Assembly: GCA_024763405.1 (NCBI GenBank)
Contig: JANTFQ010000002.1
Span: 1 to 25,830, forward strand
Source of the DNA: Calditrichaceae bacterium
Lineage (GTDB): Bacteria > Calditrichota > Calditrichia > Calditrichales > Calditrichaceae
Direction: 5' to 3'
DNA length: 25,830 bases
Shown here: positions 1-7,427 of the stretch, in pieces
Layout: the number at the start of each line of letters is the position of its first letter
How positions within the stretch are numbered: position 1 is the first letter of the stretch
Notes under the pieces: model-generated
The model's database searches: none
Told to the model about the DNA's origin: nothing
What the model saw: the letters and a program-made list of their open reading frames with translations, nothing else
Position numbers and translations under genes: made by a program

Positions 1-1285
1 CCCTATAGGCCGAATCCGGTTGAAGATGTTCGCCTGGTGTGAATAGCGCCTTTTTCACCGTTGGAAATTCCCAGCTTCCCAAAACATTTCTCCCGCCTTC
101 CGAAGAGAGACGGAAAGCAGACGACAGTGCCTGACGATCGGCGGCTTGTGAAAACTGAAGCTGTATTTTTGCCTGAAGTGGTATATTTTTCGTGCTGTCC
201 TTTGGAATAAAATCCAAAAGACGAAATTGTACCGTATCCTGTTTTAAAGAAGGATGAAAATAGAGAGCAGGAATCGAATCATTGCGATTGAGCGTACTAT
301 CCTGTAAAAACGGTAGTGTGATTTTATAGGTGGCAGTGCTATCGGGCTGACCTGTAAACAGGGTTAAAACATTATTAAAGTCATCATCGAGACGCATATC
401 CAAAACGGATAGCGTATCACCTGAGACACTGTCCGTAACGGAAAGTGAAAACATACTGTCCGGAAGAACGGGTTCACTCAAGCGAACTTGCAGCGTTTTA
501 TCAAACAACGGACGAACACCAAGCACCGATGGCGCCGTTGTGTCACTGCGCATTAAACGGAAGAAATCCACCCCGCCGGATTTTGGATGCAGCGCATCAA
601 GCGTTACATCGCGGAACGGGATACCCACCAATTCAAAATCCGCGTCCGCAAGCAGATTGTGGTTCATATCTTCCACTGCCAAAACCCGGTATTGTCCGTT
701 TTTCAGATAGCTCAGTTGGTAGCTGCCGTCGGTCCCGCATTTGGATACATACAAGGGTTTATTTTGAGAAGGGCGAAAAGCGGACGTATCGGAAAGAATA
801 TAGGCAAACAGGTTAACCGCCTGCCCCTTTTTAAGCCCAAACACCTTACCTGAAATACTATTCCTATCGAGTTTGTTTCCGGTAGAAAAAGCAAACTGGT
901 AACTCTGCGCCATACTGTTTTTATGCAGATCCTGAACCCCGGGCGCGATGGAAATAACATAGGTCTGATCCTGCAACAAGTTTTCTTTTAAATGAAGCAG
1001 AACCTTTTCCCAGTTTTTCCAATCTATTTCATACGCAAGAGGAGGCGAAATATAGAGACTGCTTTTAAGGCTGGACTGCTCCATCCGTTCGGAAAACAGA
1101 ATTTCGATTTCGGAAGTTTCAAGGGAAATGTGCAGTGAATCTTTAGCCGGAATTGTTTGTATCACTGTGGGAGGGATACGATCAATCGGGCCGCCGCCCG
1201 GAGCCCGGCGTGTGGCACAGCCTACGGACAGTAAAAGCGTAATAGAAATGAAAAGCCGAAAATATAGTGGTTTATCGTTAAGCAT
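1..1285 (-). CDS. Ig-like domain lipoprotein, GGPxDxxPP type (3' end cut by window edge)
   Basis: The reading frame is open from an ATG at 1285 to the left edge, about 428 codons, and the C-terminus is missing. The N-terminus MLNDKPLYFRLF is followed by a hydrophobic stretch and a lipobox LSVGC with Cys23, so a lipoprotein anchored in an envelope membrane is expected. Shortly after the Cys comes GGGPIDRIPPTVIQTIP, the signature that opens many FCB-group Ig-like lipoproteins (SbsA_Ig/Big_5 type). The pattern IxxxFSERM near residue 70 and the second segment TAPSVLGVRP...VRLSEPV suggest repeated Ig-like modules. Between them a segment (SGKVFGLKKGQAVNLFAYI...GSYQLSYLKNGQYRVLAVEDMNHN) resembles a carboxypeptidase-regulatory-like beta-sandwich. 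No enzyme motif is visible and the function is unknown. No good ribosome binding site precedes this ATG. The gene lies beyond the rplS terminator, so it probably has its own promoter. Confidence 0.85.
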   Translation of the reverse strand, partial: MLNDKPLYFRLFISITLLLSVGCATRRAPGGGPIDRIPPTVIQTIPAKDSLHISLETSEIEILFSERMEQSSLKSSLYISPPLAYEIDWKNWEKVLLHLKENLLQDQTYVISIAPGVQDLHKNSMAQSYQFAFSTGNKLDRNSISGKVFGLKKGQAVNLFAYILSDTSAFRPSQNKPLYVSKCGTDGSYQLSYLKNGQYRVLAVEDMNHNLLADADFELVGIPFRDVTLDALHPKSGGVDFFRLMRSDTTAPSVLGVRPLFDKTLQVRLSEPVLPDSMFSLSVTDSVSGDTLSVLDMRLDDDFNNVLTLFTGQPDSTATYKITLPFLQDSTLNRNDSIPALYFHPSLKQDTVQFRLLDFIPKDSTKNIPLQAKIQLQFSQAADRQALSSAFRLSSEGGRNVLGSWEFPTVKKALFTPGEHLQPDSAYR

Positions 1286-1397
1286 AACTGAAATTCGTAA
1301 ATTTTCTGATTCAGCGCAAGCAGAATGAAAATGAGTCCGAATCATTCGGTTATGTAAAAGGAGGATAGGTCCCGGATAGAAACGGTACCCTGTAAAT

Positions 1398-1424
1398 AAA
1401 AAACGCCGGTGAAGACCGGCGTTT
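1398..1424 (-). terminator. Rho-independent terminator after rplS
   Basis: A perfect 10-bp inverted repeat (AAACGCCGGT, loop GAAG on the plus strand, ACCGGCGTTT) lies 3 bases past the rplS stop. Read on the minus strand, the GC-rich stem runs into TTTTTT and ATTT. It ends the rsmB-ffh-rpsP-khpA-rimM-trmD-rplS run. Confidence 0.9.
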
Positions 1425-1427
1425 GCT

Positions 1428-1766
1428 TTATAACTCTTTAATACGTGCTGCCTTACCTTTGAGGTCTCTCAGGTAATAGAGTTTTGCGCGGCGAATGCGG
1501 CCCCGGCGGGTAACTTCAATTTTTGCCAGCCTTGGTGAATGAAGGGGGAAGATACGTTCCACACCAACGCCGTTTGAAATTTTGCGCACGGTAAAGGTTT
1601 CGTTAATGCCGCCGCCTTTACGTTTAATGCACACACCCTGAAAAACCTGAACACGCTCTTTGTCGCCTTCGATAACACGTACATGTACGGTCAGCGTATC
1701 ACCCGCACGAAATTCAGGTAAATCGGTGCGCAACTGATTTGCTGTAACTGTATGTAACATATCCAT
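1428..1766 (-). CDS. rplS: 50S ribosomal protein L19
   Basis: This 112-residue protein matches the length of bacterial L19 (about 115). It sits at the 30S-50S interface of the ribosome. The family signature is clear: FRAGDTLTVHVRV, then QVFQGVCIKRKGGG, FTVRKISNGVGVERIFPLHSP and a basic end, RRGRIRRAKLYYLRDLKGKAARI. AGGAA lies about 8 bases before the ATG at 1766, and a second in-frame Met is at residue 3. It is the last gene of the conserved ffh-rpsP-khpA-rimM-trmD-rplS order and is followed at once by a strong terminator. It starts 15 bases after trmD ends, so the two are co-transcribed. Confidence 0.97.
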   Translation of the reverse strand: MDMLHTVTANQLRTDLPEFRAGDTLTVHVRVIEGDKERVQVFQGVCIKRKGGGINETFTVRKISNGVGVERIFPLHSPRLAKIEVTRRGRIRRAKLYYLRDLKGKAARIKEL

Positions 1767-1781
1767 TTTCTGTTCCTGTTT

Positions 1782-2483
1782 TTATTTTATTGATTTCTGA
1801 TAATTTTCATATAAATCCGGACGTCGTTCCCGGGTATCTTTTTCGCGCATTTCCTGTCGCCACTTACTAATATCTGCATGATTGCCCGAGAGCAGAATTT
1901 TAGGCACGCTCTTTCCTTCGTAGTCTTCCGGTCTGGTGTAATACGGTGCGTCCAGTAAATCTTCCGAAAAAGAATCACTCCAGGCCGATTCGATATCCTT
2001 AATCACACCGGGTAAAAGCCGAACCACAGAATCCACGATTGCCAGCGCGGCAATTTCACCGGAACTCAAAACATAATCACCGATGGAGATTTCATTCACC
2101 TCAAAGAATTCGTGAATACGCTGGTCGATGCCTTTATAATGTCCGCAAAGAAAGATGAGATGATTATCCAGGCTCAGGCTGACGGCTGCTTTGTGGTTAA
2201 ACGTCCGGCCCCGTGGAGACGGAAGCAAAATCCGGGCTTCCTCCCGGGGCATCTCGTTAAAAATATCCCGCAGCGCGCGTACAATGGGTTCCACTTTTAA
2301 AACCATTCCCGGACCGCCACCGTACGGATAATCGTCGATGGTACGATGCCGATCATCGGTATAATCTCTGAGATCGTAAAGATTAATCTCTACAATCTTT
2401 TTTTTACGCCCAATTTTAATGATACTCTCATTAAGCGGCGCTTCTAAAATTCCGGGAAAACCGGTGATAATATCAATACGCAT
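1782..2483 (-). CDS. trmD: tRNA (guanine-N1-)-methyltransferase
   Basis: A 233-residue SPOUT methyltransferase that uses S-adenosylmethionine to make m1G37 next to the anticodon, which prevents frameshifting. The N-terminus MRIDIITGFPGI, the segment DDRHRTIDDYPYGGGPGMV, the trefoil-knot cofactor region (LIFLCGHYKGIDQRI, then ISIGDYVLSSGEIAA) and the C-terminal LLDAPYYTRPEDY and LLSGNHADISKWR motifs are all present. The Asp of LLDAP corresponds to the catalytic Asp of the family. The length is close to the usual 230-250. It lies 11 bases after rimM and 15 before rplS. No strong Shine-Dalgarno precedes its ATG, so translation may be coupled to rimM. Confidence 0.97.
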   Translation of the reverse strand: MRIDIITGFPGILEAPLNESIIKIGRKKKIVEINLYDLRDYTDDRHRTIDDYPYGGGPGMVLKVEPIVRALRDIFNEMPREEARILLPSPRGRTFNHKAAVSLSLDNHLIFLCGHYKGIDQRIHEFFEVNEISIGDYVLSSGEIAALAIVDSVVRLLPGVIKDIESAWSDSFSEDLLDAPYYTRPEDYEGKSVPKILLSGNHADISKWRQEMREKDTRERRPDLYENYQKSIK

Positions 2484-2494
2484 ATCAAAGAACG

Positions 2495-2995
2495 TTATTC
2501 CAGCAGCCCTTCCATCACATGGATAGTCATACGGCCGCTTTTAATATCTACCTGTTTAATCACATCTTTTATAGCCGGAATCATGTGGCATTTTCCGTCC
2601 GGCGCTTCCACCACATATACATCGCTGCTGGGATATGATTCTACTTCTATCAATTTTCCAACCAGGCGCTCAGCATCATCAAACACTTCGATACCAACCA
2701 AATCGTGAATATAGTATTCCATTTCACTCAAATTGGTCAGTTGCTCCTGCTCAATGTATAATTCCGCATTGCGCAGGCGCTCTGCTTCATCTGCCGAATG
2801 GATGTCCTTAAATGTTAGATAGACATAGCCACTCGCCAGCTTTGCCTGAGACAGCGGGTAGGTTTGCCACACACTGTCTGCTTTAATCAAAAGCGTTTTC
2901 AGCTTTTTAAAATGTTCCGGGAAAGAGGTGATGATTTCTGCTTTTACTTCGCCCTTTAAACCACGGGGTTTAAGCACTTTCCCAACTAAATACAT
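2495..2995 (-). CDS. rimM: 16S rRNA processing protein RimM
   Basis: A 166-residue ribosome maturation factor that helps assemble the 30S head, where it binds S19. The N-terminal RimM beta-barrel starts with the typical VGKVLKPRGLKGEVKAEIITSFPEHF and spans roughly residues 1-85. A PRC-barrel follows from about residue 93 (YYIHDLVGIEVFDD...VGKLIEVESYPSSDVYVVE) and ends in HMIPAIKDVIKQVDI. The ATG lies only 2 bases after the khpA stop and no clear ribosome binding site is seen, which suggests translation by reinitiation. Its position between khpA and trmD is the widely conserved one. Confidence 0.95.
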   Translation of the reverse strand: MYLVGKVLKPRGLKGEVKAEIITSFPEHFKKLKTLLIKADSVWQTYPLSQAKLASGYVYLTFKDIHSADEAERLRNAELYIEQEQLTNLSEMEYYIHDLVGIEVFDDAERLVGKLIEVESYPSSDVYVVEAPDGKCHMIPAIKDVIKQVDIKSGRMTIHVMEGLLE

Positions 2996-2997
2996 TT

Positions 2998-3228
2998 TTA
3001 TTCAAGAATTTCGAGGACGGCGCGTTTGCCTGCTTTTGCTGAAGCAGCAGCTAACAGAGTCCGAATTGATTTTGCTGTCTGACCTCGTTTTCCGATAACC
3101 TTCCCAAGGTCGCCGTCGCCAACGCGTAACTCATAAACTGTCACACGTTCGCCTTCCACTTCCGCAACTCCTACTTCGTCAGGTTTGTCAACCAAGTGCT
3201 TCGCGATGAATTCAACAAATTCTTTCAT
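2998..3228 (-). CDS. khpA: KH-domain RNA-binding protein KhpA
   Basis: A single type-II KH domain of 76 residues, the usual size of KhpA (YlqC family), a small RNA chaperone-like protein often encoded between rpsP and rimM. The RNA-binding GxxG loop is GKRG at residues 46-49 in LGKVIGKRGQTAKSIRTLL. A longer open frame reaches 3297, but I place the start at the ATG at 3228. GGAGGAGG sits about 8 bases upstream, the family normally begins MKEFVEFIAKHLVD, and the extra 23 residues look like non-coding sequence. The gap to rpsP is 87 bases, longer than others in this cluster. The gene stops 2 bases before rimM starts. Confidence 0.93.
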   Translation of the reverse strand: MKEFVEFIAKHLVDKPDEVGVAEVEGERVTVYELRVGDGDLGKVIGKRGQTAKSIRTLLAAASAKAGKRAVLEILE

Positions 3229-3315
3229 GTCTGCGTGCCTCCTCCGTTTGGGAATAACAATATTTAGCCATTTCGCACTATTTAAGGTTTCAAACAATTT
3301 CAGCTTAATATTCCC

Positions 3316-3915
3316 TTATTTTGCTTCTGCCTCATCCTGAGTATCCGATGCGGCTTCTGCTTCCGCAGGAGCTTCATCAACCGGAGTTTCTTCGACGGTT
3401 TCTGCTTTTTCAGCTTCTTTGGCAGCAGCAGCTTTTTCCGCTTCCTCTTTTTCAGCGGCAGCTTTTTCGGCTGCAGCCTGAGCGTCGGCTTCGGCCTGAG
3501 CAGCAGCTTCCGCTTCCGCGGCAGCTTTTTCTTCTTCGGCTTTTTTCGCTTTCAGTTCGTCTTCTTTACCGGCGGCAATACGCGCTTCACGTTCGGCCTG
3601 CAGCGCTTCCCACTTTGCAAATTCCTCATTTATCTTTGCCTCGTCAGCGCCATTTCGCATTAAATCCCATTTAAGCCAAAGGCCTTTTTTCTGAAATAAA
3701 TTTTTTACGGTATCGGTCGGCTGCGCACCATTTCCAAGCCAGTAGTAAACACGATCTTCCTGCAATTCAACCTGGGCTTCACTGCTGAGCGGATTGTATG
3801 TACCAACAATTTCGATAAAACGGCCGTCACGCGGGGCGCGACTGTCTGCAGCTACGACACGGTAGTACGGTTTCTTTTTCCGTCCCATCCGGCGTAATCT
3901 TAACTTAACTGCCAA
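3316..3915 (-). CDS. rpsP: 30S ribosomal protein S16 with long Ala/Glu-rich tail
   Basis: Residues 1 to about 85 are canonical S16 (AVKLRLRRMGRKKKPYYRVVAADSRAPRDGRFIEIVGTYNP...), a 30S body protein. The protein then continues to 199 residues, about twice the usual 80-90. From about residue 100 the tail is almost entirely Ala, Glu, Lys, Asp and Gln and is predicted to form a long charged helix or coiled coil. It ends in a Pro/Glu/Ala acidic segment. Some Bacteroidota S16 proteins have similar but often shorter tails. The start codon is TTG at 3915: GGAGG lies about 7 bases upstream and the resulting N-terminus matches the family, while the nearby upstream ATG is out of frame. It follows ffh by 24 bases. 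Confidence 0.95.
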   Translation of the reverse strand: MAVKLRLRRMGRKKKPYYRVVAADSRAPRDGRFIEIVGTYNPLSSEAQVELQEDRVYYWLGNGAQPTDTVKNLFQKKGLWLKWDLMRNGADEAKINEEFAKWEALQAEREARIAAGKEDELKAKKAEEEKAAAEAEAAAQAEADAQAAAEKAAAEKEEAEKAAAAKEAEKAETVEETPVDEAPAEAEAASDTQDEAEAK

Positions 3916-3939
3916 TTCAAAACCTCCATTACTTTAATC

Positions 3940-5265
3940 TTAAGCCATCCCAAAAGGCATTCCACCGAAGCCTTTAAAAGATTTGCCTTTCATTTGTTTC
4001 ATCATTTTTTTCATTTGCTGAAACTGATTCATAAGCTGATTAACATCCTGAACCCGGGTCCCGCTGCCCAGGGCAATCCGCTTCCGTCTGCTTCCGTTTA
4101 AAATTCTGGGATTAGTTCGTTCTTCAACGGTCATAGAATTAATAATCGCTTCCGTTCGAACCAGACCCCGCTCATCCACCTGTGCATTGCCGAGCTGCCG
4201 CCCGACACCGGGAATCATTTTAAGCAGGGAATCCAAAGAACCCATCTTTTTAATCTGCTGCAGCTGATCTTTGAAATCGGTCAGATCAAATTCAGCTTTT
4301 TTTAACTTCGCTTCAAGTTTTTTTGCTTTTTCTTCATCCAGGGTACTCTGGGCTTTTTCAACCAGAGTAACCACATCGCCCATCCCCAAAATTCGGGAGG
4401 CAACGCGGTCCGGATAAAACGGTTCCAGTTCTTCAAGTTTTTCACCGATACTCAAAAACTTAATCGGTTTTCCGGTTACCGCTTTTATGGAAAGGGCAGC
4501 GCCACCACGAGTGTCACCATCCATTTTTGTGAGCACAACACCGTTAAAATCCAGGCGCTCTGCAAACGCGCTGGCGGTATTGACGGCGTCCTGCCCGGTC
4601 ATTCCGTCTGCAATGAACAATATCTCATGTGGCCGAACACGGCTTTTTACTTTCACGAGCTCATCCATCATGGCTTCGTCTATGTGCAGACGTCCCGCCG
4701 TATCGAGAATGATCGTGTCGCAAAATTTTTGCCTGGCCGCGCCGATGGCATTAAAGGCAATCTTTACCGGGTCTCCGATTCCTTCGTCATACACCGGCAC
4801 ATTTAAACCGCGTCCTAAAACTTTTAACTGCTCGATGGCTGCCGGCCGGTACACATCTGCCGCCACCAGCATGGGCTTGCGCCCGCTCTTCTGTAAATGA
4901 AGGGCCAGTTTACCGGCAAACGTCGTTTTACCGGAGCCCTGGAGTCCGCATAACATTAAAATAGTAGGCGGAATCCCGGCAGATTTAAGGGGCGCTGCCG
5001 TTCCCCCAAGCAGACGAATCATTTCGTCATGCACAATTTTCACAACCAGCTGACCGGGTGTCACCGAACGCATTACTTCTTCGCCGATGGCCTTTTCACG
5101 CACGGAAGCTACAAATTCCTTAACGACTTTGTAATTAACATCTGCTTCCAATAAAGCGCGTCGAATCTCTGTTAGGGATTCGGCAATGTTTTCTTCGCTT
5201 AATTTTCCGTGTCCACGCAGCCTTTTAAAGGCGGATTCTAGCTTCTGTGTTAAGTCTTCAAGCAT
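3940..5265 (-). CDS. ffh: Signal recognition particle GTPase Ffh (SRP54)
   Basis: This 441-residue protein binds signal sequences on nascent chains and, with 4.5S RNA and FtsY, delivers ribosomes to the membrane. Domains run in order: an N-terminal helical bundle (1 to about 85), then the GTPase G domain with P-loop GLQGSGKTT (107-115), DTAGRL (188-193) and TKMDGD (246-251). The Met-rich M domain follows from about residue 320, ending in MNQFQQMKKMMKQMKGKSFKGFGGMPFGMA. Length and motifs are standard, with no sign of damage. A promoter-like element lies upstream at 5304-5332, giving a leader of about 35-45 bases. The ribosome binding site is weak. Confidence 0.97.
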   Translation of the reverse strand: MLEDLTQKLESAFKRLRGHGKLSEENIAESLTEIRRALLEADVNYKVVKEFVASVREKAIGEEVMRSVTPGQLVVKIVHDEMIRLLGGTAAPLKSAGIPPTILMLCGLQGSGKTTFAGKLALHLQKSGRKPMLVAADVYRPAAIEQLKVLGRGLNVPVYDEGIGDPVKIAFNAIGAARQKFCDTIILDTAGRLHIDEAMMDELVKVKSRVRPHEILFIADGMTGQDAVNTASAFAERLDFNGVVLTKMDGDTRGGAALSIKAVTGKPIKFLSIGEKLEELEPFYPDRVASRILGMGDVVTLVEKAQSTLDEEKAKKLEAKLKKAEFDLTDFKDQLQQIKKMGSLDSLLKMIPGVGRQLGNAQVDERGLVRTEAIINSMTVEERTNPRILNGSRRKRIALGSGTRVQDVNQLMNQFQQMKKMMKQMKGKSFKGFGGMPFGMA

Positions 5266-5303
5266 TCTGTACCGGCGTTACTTCATTCTGATTATGACCG
5301 CAG

Positions 5304-5332
5304 AATGTAATAAAAAAAGTACCTTTTGGCAA
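5304..5332 (-). promoter_or_regulatory. Putative promoter of ffh with shared 17-mer spacer
   Basis: On the minus strand TTGCCA (5327-5332) is separated by exactly 17 bases from TACATT (5304-5309), a reasonable sigma70-type pair. The 17-base spacer is identical to a sequence in the porV leader at 15895-15911. The site lies in the 74-base gap between rsmB and ffh, so it would allow ffh and the ribosomal genes to be expressed apart from the surface genes upstream. Confidence 0.45.
5310..5326 (-). repeat. 17-mer ATAAAAAAAGTACCTTT, copy 1 (upstream of ffh)
   Basis: Plus-strand ATAAAAAAAGTACCTTT occurs here and again at 15895-15911, both between genes and in the same orientation relative to the downstream gene. 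On the minus strand it reads AAAGGTACTTTTTTTAT. It may be part of a promoter or a protein-binding site. The core could also form a very weak AAAG/CTTT hairpin. Confidence 0.6.
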
Positions 5333-5339
5333 CATTATC

Positions 5340-6659
5340 CTATTTTTTTTGAAAAAGAACACAGAAGCTGCCATCTGTGTTGTGGTGCTGTGGGAATGTA
5401 CGCAGGAATCTCCCCTGTTCAAAGGGTTTAAATTTTTCCGCGGGCTGGTTAATGGAGATACCATTTGAATCGTTTTTCAAAAAAGCGTTTACGGTATCTT
5501 CATTTTCCGTTTCATCGATAGTACAAGTGGAATAGGTCATTTGACCGCCGACCTTTAAAAGTGTTGCTGCGGATTGCAAAATCTCCTGCTGTAGAATTGA
5601 AAAAGAGGCGGGCTCCTCCGGTTGGCGGCGCCATTTAATATCGGGATGTTTGCGGATCACTCCAAGACCGCTGCACGGGGCGTCCAGCAGGATTTTTGTA
5701 AAGCGCGTTTTAAAAGGCAGGTTTCGTCCATCGGCACAGACAAAATATCCACCGGGTAATTTTAGACGGGTAACATTTTCCTTGACCCGCTTTAAACGCT
5801 GTAAATCAATATCCGCGGCCACCGCCATTTGGGGCTTATTCTGTAATAATTGTAAATATTTCCCGCCTGGAGCAGCACAGATATCCAGTACTAAATCTGT
5901 ATTCTGCGGATTCAGGACATGAACCGGAATGGCGGCGCTTTCATCCTGTACCGAACAGAACCCCTGCTCCAACCAGCCATGCGCTATAATTTCATGAAAA
6001 TCTTCAACTGTTACCATGTTATCGAAATAGCGGGATTCCCGGAATGTAATTTCGTTTCGGTCCAGCATATTTTTAAAATCCCTAACCGAAATTGCCAGCG
6101 TATTAATCTGTAAATCAAAACGCGGCGGCTCATTTATAGCCCGGCACAGGCGCTCTGTTTCTTCCAGACCCCAGTATTTTTCCCAGCGCTGTACCATCCA
6201 CAAAGGAAATGAATAAAGAACACTAATACGCTCCAGAGGATCAGCAATTATTTTTCCGGGTTGCAACTCTTCCTTTTGTCGTAAATAGCTGCGCAGAATT
6301 CCGTTTACCATTTGGCTGGTTTTAAAGCCCAGTTTCTTTTTAGCTAAATTGACATATTCATTGAGGGAAGCGCGGGCGGGAACGGCATCCATAAAAATAA
6401 TTTCATACAGGGCAAGGCGCAGCAAAGATTTAGTTTTGCCTAACATCTTTTTAAATTTGCCCCGGTATAACTGCCGGGCAATCCAGTCCAAATATAGCAG
6501 ATGGCGAATCACACCCGAACTGAGGTTGCGGGCAAAGCGGCGGCTGCGGGGATCCGCTTTAAAATCAGTCAGTCCCCCGGCAAGCAAAATATCAAGGCGT
6601 GCTTTTTCCTGCTCAAACTGAAGGACAATATTAAAAGCCGCTTCACGGGCTGAAATCAT
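5340..6659 (-). CDS. rsmB: 16S rRNA (cytosine-967-C5)-methyltransferase
   Basis: A 439-residue enzyme of the RsmB/Sun family that methylates C967 of 16S rRNA with S-adenosylmethionine. An N-terminal NusB-like RNA-binding helical domain covers about residues 1-135. The Rossmann-fold methyltransferase follows with cofactor motif DICAAPGGK (259-267) and the two cysteines typical of m5C enzymes: DAPCSG with Cys329, and STCT with Cys379, one being the nucleophile and the other needed for product release. The length is normal for the family. It starts 29 bases downstream of the second DUF5683 gene and ends 74 bases before ffh. This makes it the junction between the surface genes and the ribosome cluster. 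Confidence 0.95.
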   Translation of the reverse strand: MISAREAAFNIVLQFEQEKARLDILLAGGLTDFKADPRSRRFARNLSSGVIRHLLYLDWIARQLYRGKFKKMLGKTKSLLRLALYEIIFMDAVPARASLNEYVNLAKKKLGFKTSQMVNGILRSYLRQKEELQPGKIIADPLERISVLYSFPLWMVQRWEKYWGLEETERLCRAINEPPRFDLQINTLAISVRDFKNMLDRNEITFRESRYFDNMVTVEDFHEIIAHGWLEQGFCSVQDESAAIPVHVLNPQNTDLVLDICAAPGGKYLQLLQNKPQMAVAADIDLQRLKRVKENVTRLKLPGGYFVCADGRNLPFKTRFTKILLDAPCSGLGVIRKHPDIKWRRQPEEPASFSILQQEILQSAATLLKVGGQMTYSTCTIDETENEDTVNAFLKNDSNGISINQPAEKFKPFEQGRFLRTFPQHHNTDGSFCVLFQKK

Positions 6660-6688
6660 TTTATAACTTTCTACAAAAACAGAAATGA

Positions 6689-7423
6689 TTAAAAATGAAT
6701 GGTGAGGTTGGCCCGGTACGCATATTGGGCGTATCCCTGAGGCACACTGTCAAACTGCAGATTCCAGGACGTTCGGGAATCCCGGTTTTTATTGTGCATA
6801 CGGGCGCGGTACATGGCATGAATGGCGCTGACCAGATGATTAAGCGCCACAGCAGCCTGAAAGTAGATCACGCGGGCAGCTGCCTCGTTGGCAGTTATGC
6901 GTTTGCTGTCGTAGGTAATGCGGTGCTTATAGGAATCCCACAACCAGTAATTCGCTTCATTCTCTTCGTAAACATCGTCAAACAAACGCTGCCGGCGGCG
7001 TTGATCGTTATAGCTATAAATATCGTCGTATTTTCCGATATTGGTCCAGTACTGCCAGTCTTTTCCCGAAGTCTGCACCCCGGCATGCAGTGCCGCAAAA
7101 CTTTTATATTCCTTGGTCAGATTAGCAGCATAAGCATCGTTCGCGTACATACCCAGCCAGAGCAAAGCCTCAGAGGCTAAAAACCAGGCCGTGTACTGTT
7201 TACTTCCGGCATAGTATTCGCCGCTTCCCGGTAAAATCAAACTCATTATCAAAGCGACGCCAGGTGATTTTTTTTGAAAAGAGGCCTGTTTGCTGGTATC
7301 TGCTTTAAAATGAAATCCATTTCCCGCCGCAAACGTGTTATGCTTTTCGTGAGAAAGAGTTGTTTCCTGCGCGTAAAGCGGAAAACTTATAAAAATTATT
7401 AAAACCAAGAATAGACGTTTCAT
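6689..7423 (-). CDS. DUF5683-like exported membrane protein, paralog B
   Basis: About 244 residues, function unknown. I start it at the ATG at 7423 because that yields a signal peptide, MKRLFLVLIIFISFPLYAQ; a longer frame begins at 7450 inside the preceding gene. After the signal comes KSPGVALIMSLILPGSGEYYAG, the hydrophobic LPGxGE.YA segment typical of DUF5683, then a second hydrophobic helix (WFLASEALLWLGMYA). A middle region rich in Tyr, Trp and Asp follows (KDWQYWTNIGKYDDIYSYND), then a helix with LNHLVSAIHAMYRAR. The end, YAYRANLTIHF, looks like a terminal beta-strand. The upstream neighbour has the same plan, so these are tandem paralogs. The start is 4 bases past the stop of paralog A. 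Confidence 0.8.
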   Translation of the reverse strand: MKRLFLVLIIFISFPLYAQETTLSHEKHNTFAAGNGFHFKADTSKQASFQKKSPGVALIMSLILPGSGEYYAGSKQYTAWFLASEALLWLGMYANDAYAANLTKEYKSFAALHAGVQTSGKDWQYWTNIGKYDDIYSYNDQRRRQRLFDDVYEENEANYWLWDSYKHRITYDSKRITANEAAARVIYFQAAVALNHLVSAIHAMYRARMHNKNRDSRTSWNLQFDSVPQGYAQYAYRANLTIHF

Positions 7424-7427
7424 AACA

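Noticed and set aside
1337..1349. Perfect inverted repeat CCGAATcATTCGG upstream of the Ig-like lipoprotein gene
   Set aside because: Could be an operator, but 6-bp arms around one base are easily found by chance and no regulator or promoter box lines up with it.
3229..3297. N-terminal extension of KhpA in the same frame
   Set aside because: A strong GGAGGAGG sits before the internal ATG at 3228 and the extension is not family-like.
3321..3674. 117-codon plus-strand frame rich in Leu, Arg and Gln
   Set aside because: It is the complement of the repetitive Ala/Glu tail of S16; composition is explained by that repeat.
6695..7180. 161-codon plus-strand open frame
   Set aside because: Antisense shadow of DUF5683 paralog B, which has a signal peptide and conserved motif in its own frame.
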